Shown: positions 58,905 to 64,000 of the stretch, one piece after another
Position numbering within the stretch: the first letter of the stretch is position 1
How the letters are laid out: every line of letters starts with the position of its first letter
Assembly: GCA_964036045.1 (NCBI GenBank)
Contig: OZ038379.1
Location: forward strand, 105,338,025-105,402,024
Direction of reading: 5' to 3'
DNA from: Eutreptiella sp. 'Long Island Sound 2002'
Taxonomy: Eukaryota > Euglenozoa > Euglenophyceae > Eutreptiales > Eutreptiaceae
DNA length: 64,000 nucleotides
Position numbers and translations under genes: made by a program
The notes under the pieces: model-generated
Seen by the model: the letters and a program-made list of their open reading frames with translations, nothing else
Database searches by the model: none
Told to the model about the DNA's origin: nothing

Positions 58905-59430
58905 TAATGTTCTTGTTTCTAGCGGCCTGGTGCAGGCGCAGCTCCTACCAAACCCACGCCATCGTGCTGCTCGGACCCAGGCGGGCCTTCAGCAACGTGG
59001 CTCGCGCCTAAGCGTGGGCGTTGCAGACTCGATTGGACTCCTCGATGACGTTGTGTATGAACTCTGTTCTCAGTGTGTGGGGCCCGAAGCACTCCTTGTG
59101 GGCTCGCTGCATGGAGGGGGTTCGCGAGGCCACCACCCAGTGTTTCATTACGGCCGGCTCCCACAGCTAGTGGCGCACCGACACAGCCCGTTTCCCCACC
59201 TTTTGATCCAGCCACCCTGCGAGCCGCTGGCGAGCCGGCCCCCACTCATGGGACTAGGCCCAAAGATGGGGCGCCGTTTTGGGCCGCGCTCCACAGAGGA
59301 GGCCCGTGGTGGCGAGCACCGTGTTCCGGTGGGAGGACCGGTGCGCCACGACAGTCATCGTGGGGATGTTGTCCATGCGGTGCGTCGTAATGTGGCGCGG
59401 CTAGTCACGATCATACCAATAGAGGGGGAG
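58905..59430 (-). CDS. TGA/TAA-free frame with five TAG codons, function unknown
   Basis: About 175 minus-strand codons contain TAG at 59401, 59254, 59167, 59008 and 58945, no TAA and no TGA. Composition is globular (VMKHWVVASRTPSMQRAHKE; HTLRTEFIHNVIEESNRVCN). CGA codons, which become TGA when a methylated CpG decays, are kept four times. That argues against simple methylation decay as the source of the TAGs. The upstream exon or frame is probably 59411-59683. Family not recognised. Confidence 0.4.
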
Positions 59431-59683
59431 GCCACCCCCTCGACGTGTACTTCATTGCCCCTCGAGCCTCATGGCCGACCCGCGCCAGAATTGAGGCCTC
59501 ATTATGCAACAAGTCGCTCAACGCTGTTGGGGAGAGCCGGCACTGGTCCCGGTAGGTCACCGGGGGCAGAAAGGAGAAGCGATGGCGGAGGAGCCAGGAC
59601 GCGTCGACCTCCGACGGCTCCTGCGTCGCCGCATCTACACGGATGTTTACGTCCGTGATCAAGTGCGATGGCGTAGTGACCAC
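59411..59683 (-). CDS. Possible exon upstream of the 58905-59430 frame
   Basis: A 90-codon minus frame has mixed composition (ITDVNIRVDAATQEPSEVDA; PPVTYRDQCRLSPTALSDLL) and ends in TGA. A one-base shift near a G-run at about 59430 would join it to the next frame, so the two may belong together, either through an undetected intron or a homopolymer indel. Confidence 0.3.
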   Translation of the reverse strand: MVTTPSHLITDVNIRVDAATQEPSEVDASWLLRHRFSFLPPVTYRDQCRLSPTALSDLLHNEASILARVGHEARGAMKYTSRGWPPPLLV

Positions 59684-59989
59684 ATTTCTGGCCGAGGCCG
59701 GGAAGAGGCGGCGCCCCCCTCAAGACCGTGGCACAGGGTTGGTGTGTACCATCCCCACAATAGCCCCCTTCTTGGTACATCCGGAGGGCCCGCACTGCTG
59801 CCCTGGAGTCCGGCACCAGCCTGTATACTCCTGACTGCCGTGCTACCTCCGGATGTGCGACAAGAGGATCATGACCCCCCCCTCTTGGGAGGTGCCCACC
59901 TCGGAGGCCACGTGGGTCTCGTAGGCCTCTTGTCCACTTTTGGTGATCCCCACCATAACCATGCCCGCCGGCGTGGTTCCCGCATTCAC

Positions 59990-61234
59990 AGGGGGGGGGG
60001 GGGGGAATGCGGTCGCCGGGATTGGAAAAAAATGCGGAAAAATGCGGAAAAGAAGCGGAAAATGCGAGAAAAAATATGGCATAAAATGCGGTTTTGCTAA
60101 AATGCTATAGGACTCCCAAAACCCCTATGTTTATCAAGACGCATGTTGATCTGTTGACACCATTGCTCCATCAATGTGAAGACTACGGCCCCGGCTGAAC
60201 ATGCAAAGCGTGATAGGGAAGTCTCACCCTTCTACTGTGGTTTAGGAGCAGGGGCGTTACACCCTCGGCAAGAAGCAGCAGAGCCCCAATACTGCCTCCG
60301 CCCCATACCCCATTGAAGCAACCGGCTATTCGCCCCTAGTTGGATAGCTTAACCGCCCATACAAATACGTTGGCGGCTGTCGGAAGCCTTCCCAAGCCCA
60401 CAGGGTGCCCAATCCGGTGAGCGAGCTGTATGGATGTGTTTCGCGGTGCGTTGCCTCCGACTATTCGCCCCGAGTTGGATATTGCAAGAACGGGCACCCC
60501 GCGTTCATCTGTCCACTCATCAAAAAGTAGTGTGGTGTTGCGGTCGGTAGTCTTCTTGCGAATTGCTCCTCGGTGCCCGTCAAGCACACGCTGGCCGTTG
60601 ACTTTGGAGAAGTCAAAGCTGCCTTGCGGCAAGCAACCGGGAACGGTGGTGTACTTCTGCAACCAAGCACGCACAAGGGGGTGATCCAACTTGTCCAACG
60701 GGATGCCGGCACCGGCGAAGGCAAAGACCGTATGATCAGCGGCCTTGCTCTTGTCGTTGCATGACGCCACAACGTATTGTAGGCTGGGCTGCCTCATTGC
60801 GCCTTTATGAGGTAGAGCCTCTGCCTCTGCCTCTAGGCGGCGCTCGACCCGTGAAGGATGGCCAGGGAATTGTTCCTTCCGCTTCCCAGGGTCCATGGTG
60901 CAATACTTTGCGCCGGCACCACCTCTCCCCTTACCACGTACTTTGCGGCGGGGTGGGCTATTTCCATCATCAGATGTGGGCTCAGAAGGAGGGCAATGGG
61001 AGGGCATAGCATGTGACATGTCTATGGAAAAAGGAGCAATGTAACGAACAAAAGTGGCGGTGTTGGGTAGGTATGCAAACACTGACTTGACTACAAAACT
61101 ACCCTTTAGTTGAACTACACAATGCCACTTGACTGTTTCCTCTTGAACATTACACTAAGGGACCTGCCCAGAAAATGCGAAAAAAAATGCGGAAAATGCG
61201 GAAAAAATGCGAATCGCATCCCCCCCCCCCCCCT
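59990..61234 (-). mobile_element. hAT-type DNA transposon, internally deleted, with 8-bp target duplication
   Basis: The ends are A + G-run + (A)ATGCG at the left and the exact inverse (CGCAT + C-run + T) at the right. GCATTCAC is present on both sides (59982-59989 and 61235-61242), the 8-bp duplication expected of hAT elements. If the ends are taken as CAGGG...CCCTG, usual for hAT, the duplication shrinks to 6 bases (CATTCA). Subterminal clusters of AATGCGG/AAAATGCGG lie inside both ends (60029-60095 and 61165-61215) and are likely transposase binding sites. At 1245 bp with only a short coding region it is a deletion derivative. The perfect duplication points to a recent insertion. Confidence 0.7.
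60336..61082 (-). CDS. hAT/DUF659-like transposase fragment
   Basis: A 248-codon minus frame; the first ATG is at 61019, while the frame itself is open further upstream without a start. A Ser/Pro and basic N-terminal region is followed by a segment typical of hAT transposases of the DUF659 type: FAGAGIPLDKLDHPLVRAWL, then TLLFDEWTDERGVPVLAISN, where the Asp of D-x-W-T is the expected first catalytic acidic residue. The frame stops at a TAG soon after, so the remaining catalytic core and the C-terminal dimerisation region are missing. Near the end there is an internal duplication: SNSGRIVGG at about 60470 is repeated as SN[TAG]GRIAGC at about 60340. It cannot be an active transposase. Confidence 0.55.
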   Translation of the reverse strand: MFAYLPNTATFVRYIAPFSIDMSHAMPSHCPPSEPTSDDGNSPPRRKVRGKGRGGAGAKYCTMDPGKRKEQFPGHPSRVERRLEAEAEALPHKGAMRQPSLQYVVASCNDKSKAADHTVFAFAGAGIPLDKLDHPLVRAWLQKYTTVPGCLPQGSFDFSKVNGQRVLDGHRGAIRKKTTDRNTTLLFDEWTDERGVPVLAISNSGRIVGGNAPRNTSIQLAHRIGHPVGLGRLPTAANVFVWAVKLSN

Positions 61235-61662
61235 GCATTCACCTCGGATATGGTTCTGCGGAGGGTTGCCAGCGCCGGTAGGTCATGGAACCACATGCCC
61301 GGCTCGGCGTTGGGGGCCAGCACGTGCGGGGGGCTGCTGGCGAGGCCAAGCGGCGCCAGGAGGGCCAGGGCCCCATGGTGCTCACGGAGATGGGTATTGC
61401 GGGCCAGGTGGAGCTCCGCGGACACCGTTCCGACCGTGTTGAGCAAGTAGTATAGGGGCTCCTTGTGCGGGTGCCCCGGGCACCTGTGTGCCACGCACTC
61501 TGCGGGGTACTTGAATTTTGCCACCATAGCCGGAGCGATGGCTATCCACGGCCACGGCGGTCGCACTACGGTCGCTGTCACAAGGGGGCTGGCGACGCCT
61601 GGGCACACTGCCAGTACGCTTCCGTCGGGTGTGCGGACAGGCAGGCGATGGTAGGCGCCCAC

Positions 61663-62003
61663 ACCCCCGCGTCTTGCAGCTGGCCCAGGGACACATGCTG
61701 GTGGTCATCCCATAGTTGGGCGTGCAGATGTGCGTTGACCTACACTTGGACCCCCAGAAGGGCCACTAGGAGGCGATGCAGCCTGGTATCGCTCGGCAGC
61801 GTACCCGGGGCTTGGCAGCAGACCCAGAGCTCCGGCGTCCAGTGTGGGCCTCCATGGTGTCCTTCATGGCAGTCGTTACCTTGACCTCACAACCCCTGTG
61901 GTACACGGTCTCCATTCAGGTGGTCTTGGCCACTCAGCCCCCGATGACCGCCTCCGCGGGGTGCGCACGTACTGCGCCCGGGATCCAGTCTTTCGGCGCG
62001 GCC
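61663..62003 (-). other. GC-rich DNA, probably the upstream part of the interrupted frame
   Basis: All three minus frames are open over parts of this stretch; one contains a TAG at about 61739 in an otherwise coding-like context (LVALLGVQV before, VNAHLHAQLWDDHQHVSLGQ after). No start codon or splice site is convincing. Confidence 0.25.
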
Positions 62004-62685
62004 TTCGAAAACTTCGATTTCTGTGCTGCCCGGGGTGAAAAAGGGCATAAGCAAGTTGTGCACCGGCCCATTCACTGATGTAAGCCATCATTGGTGGAAA
62101 CAGTCATTTCGCATCTTTGGCACGGGTTTTGACCGGCCCTCGGCAAGGCTACGGACTGCAAAAAAAACGTCCTTTTGTATCCTAGTAGGCATATACTGTC
62201 ACAACATTGTCACTTGCCTCCCTTAGAGGGGGTAATAGGATAGGTAACAGGTAAAGGACTAAAAACCGCATCAACTGCAAAAGCGCCCGTCCCATCCCGC
62301 CCCACACAAACCCCATGGAGTTGGGACCCGGAAACACTTTTTCGGCTCAAAATCGAAAAAAACCCCAAAGATTCATGATTTTCGACCGAAAAAACGGGGG
62401 GGTCATTTTTTTTGACATTTTGACCCCCCCCCCACACCCACCTTCCCCAAAACCTCAAAAAAGTGGTTTGAAGGTGGGGGGGATCTTGGGGGGTCCAGAC
62501 CAAAACTCATTGGGGAATCCCGTTGTTGGACAAGATGAAGATTTTACAAGGGGTTAAACAAACGATTCAACCCCTTGAGGTAGGGTACGCGAATAGCCCC
62601 AAAAAGGCCCAAAAGGGGGGGTATGTGGTGTTTTCCCCTATATACGGGCCTACCTGGTTTTGATCTAACAACCTTTGCGAGGTGA
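62004..62685 (+). mobile_element. Family-A element (A11), left-truncated
   Basis: It begins inside a 190-bp unit (TTCGAAAACTTCG), then has the CCATTCACTG module, a poly-C tract (62424-62434) and the tail ending GCGAGGTGA. The left terminus and most of the array are missing, and it lies directly against GC-rich gene-like DNA. Its right end touches B3. Confidence 0.65.
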
Positions 62686-63266
62686 TTCTATTGCCTTCGG
62701 CAAGGCACCTCGAAGAGAGGCCGAAAGTCAGCCAAGCACTCAGCCAGGCAGCCAAGCAGTCAATCACGCAGTTAGTCGGGCAAGCAGGCAGCCGGACAGG
62801 TAGGCAAAAACACACACTTTGGCTATTTTTCAGTTGTGAACTACGACTACAAACATTGGGGAACCTAGGGTGTGCAGGACCACTCAGTGGTTGAGTGGTT
62901 GAACACTAGGTGAACAAACCGCCTGGTGGCGGTCTGAATCCCGGCCAGCGGGATCGGCGATCGCCGACTGAGCCAATCGGCCCTGAGCCCTTTTTTATAC
63001 TCCACCCTGGTTCAAATCCATCTAACCACAAACTTTTGACAACCCCCCCCCCCCCCCCCAGTAAAAATTGGTATCCAGTTTCAGGGGGATAGAGGGCTCA
63101 AAATCAAAAAAACCATTGGGGGATTGATTTGTTGGGCAAAACAATGATTTTACAAGGGGTTGGACATCCAATATCATGCCTTGGGGTATGCTAAACGACC
63201 CCCAAAAAGGGGGGGCTATACGCCGCACGCGCCTGCGCTTGATCTAACAACCTCTCTTCAAGGTGA
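62686..63266 (+). mobile_element. Family-B element (B3)
   Basis: The left end is CACCTCGAAGAGAGGCCG and the right end CAACCTCTCTTCAAGGTGA, more diverged than B1 and B2. The tRNA-like block differs: TGGTTGAGTGGTTGAAC (about 62889) and GGTCTGAATCCCGG (about 62932), with a further GGTTCAAATCC near 63009. As at 15.2 kb, B sits immediately right of an A element. Confidence 0.65.
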
Positions 63267-63417
63267 TTGGCTAAGTGTTTGCAATGTGTGCGCACTGCGT
63301 GCGCACTGCGTGCATATTGCGCACGCAGAGGCTAGGATACTCACCCAAGAATACCTGTCACCTGTTTACTAGGGGGAAGACTGAAAGGTGTCAATACCAT
63401 AGGGTTGGCCAGGTCCA
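63267..63417. repeat. 25-bp direct repeat, left copy, and intron-like DNA
   Basis: Two and a half copies of CGCACTGCGTG span 63291-63315. The identical 25-base string recurs at 63911-63935, on the other side of the 63418-63777 frame. A consensus donor GTGAGTATCC reads leftwards from 63344. Confidence 0.6.
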
Positions 63418-63777
63418 TCAATACTTCTGGTTGTAGTTATCACCAACAGCATCGTCGAAGAAGAACTGTCCGGTCCTGGTGTCGACTCGCCACCATCGAG
63501 TATCGGCGATCGGGAGCCTTCGAGCGACGATGACCACGTTGACTTCTTTGCATTTGTGGACGTGGCCATACCGATCGATGATCTTGGGCATCTCGGTTTG
63601 AGAATCACCTTGAAGTCGACCAAGGTTTTGTTGCACATACTATCTGTCGGGAAGAGTACTCTGCAGGGCGAATCGAACTGCCTCTACGGATACCAGGCTC
63701 GCTGCAGTGTCGACAATGACGACGTCGAGATCCGGGTCGTGTCGACGGTGTACACTTTGTCGATGGGCCTCTTCTAG
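63418..63777 (-). CDS. Probable terminal exon, one in-frame TAG, ends in TGA
   Basis: It is read leftwards from a C-rich acceptor (CCCCCTAG) at about 63778. The frame is open for 120 codons except for a TAG at 63640, and ends in TGA at 63418. The translation looks like a folded protein: a hydrophobic strand (DLDVVIVDTAASLVSVEAVR), then charged and aromatic segments (HKCKEVNVVIVARRLPIADT; RWWRVDTRTGQFFFDDAVGD). Around the TAG the words are STLPDR and YVQQNLGRLQG, consistent with Gln. A second minus frame overlaps and is also long (63369-63638), with TAG/TAA where this one has none, so the frame choice is not certain. No family is recognised. Confidence 0.45.
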
Positions 63778-64000
63778 GGGGAAATGGTTGACAATTCAAA
63801 TATGCCACATCCTAAATGCTTGGGAAGCCAAAAAAACCCTGGTACGGAACCAAAAACTTGTGAAAGGGGGCCAAAACTAGGGTTCGAGTATTTGCCGACA
63901 TCCAAAACTTCGCACTGCGTGCGCACTGCGTGCATGGCATTCCCATTATCACAACAGTGTCATGGTTTGGTTGCGCTGCAATTTTGGTGGATGCTGATGT
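63778..64000. other. Intron-like or intergenic DNA with the right copy of the 25-bp repeat
   Basis: The repeat copy is at 63911-63935. Nothing else is recognised before the window ends. Confidence 0.4.

Larger units (their letters stand above)
59843..61662 (-). pseudogene. Minus-strand frame interrupted by the hAT-like element
   Basis: The right part (61662-61243) is a 140-codon frame with globular composition (KFKYPAECVAHRCPGHPHKE). It leads into the target duplication GTGAATGC, read V-N-A. The left part (59981-59843) continues in the same frame immediately beyond the other copy of the duplication (GTTPAGMVMVGITKSGQEAY) and ends in TAG. Removing the insert and one duplication copy therefore gives one continuous frame, which suggests the element landed in coding DNA. 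A G-run near 59876 allows a frame change into a further coding-like stretch (VARQSGVYRLVPDSRAAVRA). Protein family unknown. Confidence 0.45.

Noticed and set aside
58618-59658. 346-codon plus-strand frame
   Set aside because: Its first third is a translation of the GT-rich simple repeat, and the rest overlaps the more protein-like minus-strand frame.

Overview
The window looks like nuclear DNA of a eukaryote with a large, satellite-rich genome. There is no bacterial gene arrangement. Intron-like signals (C-rich or T-rich tracts ending in CAG or TAG, and one GTGAGT donor) occur beside open frames, and Class II mobile elements are nested in one another. A chlorophyte green alga fits the GC-rich DNA and the C-rich introns ending in CTGCAG/CTGTAG, but that is a guess from style. 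Nothing taxonomically decisive (rRNA or a conserved housekeeping gene) is present.

Layout. 1-15809: a nest of 1-2.6 kb non-autonomous elements (family A) filled with a ~190-bp internal repeat, ending in a related element of family B. 15810-22768: lower-copy DNA with a 52-bp repeat, a second family-B element, a small inverted-repeat element and two or three minus-strand open frames that may be real exons. 22769-36250: one uninterrupted satellite of about 158 copies of an 85-bp unit, open in all three forward frames. 36251-36665: AT-rich ~78-bp repeat ending in an inverted repeat. 37016-37171 and 52960-53115: two (CACAT)n arrays bracketing GC-rich satellites, a 92-bp family (40265-44630) and a hairpin-forming 47-bp family (44631-52650) that carries a TA-flanked MITE.

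53116-62003 is the most gene-like part. On the minus strand there are long frames that look protein coding, including a coiled coil, but they are crossed by in-frame TAG and some TAA codons while TGA is nearly absent. Either these are decayed genes or TAA/TAG are sense codons (probably Gln) in this nucleus, with TGA as the only stop. The two best other minus-strand exons (20875-21344 and 63418-63777) both end in TGA, and the second also contains one TAG. A 1.25-kb hAT-type element with an exact 8-bp target duplication interrupts one of these frames at 59990-61234. 62004-63266 holds another A-B element pair, and the window closes with a probable exon between two copies of a 25-bp direct repeat.

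I recognise only one protein family with any security (hAT/DUF659-like transposase fragment). The remaining coding calls rest on frame openness and composition, judged by eye; GC-rich DNA gives long open frames by chance, so confidences are kept low.
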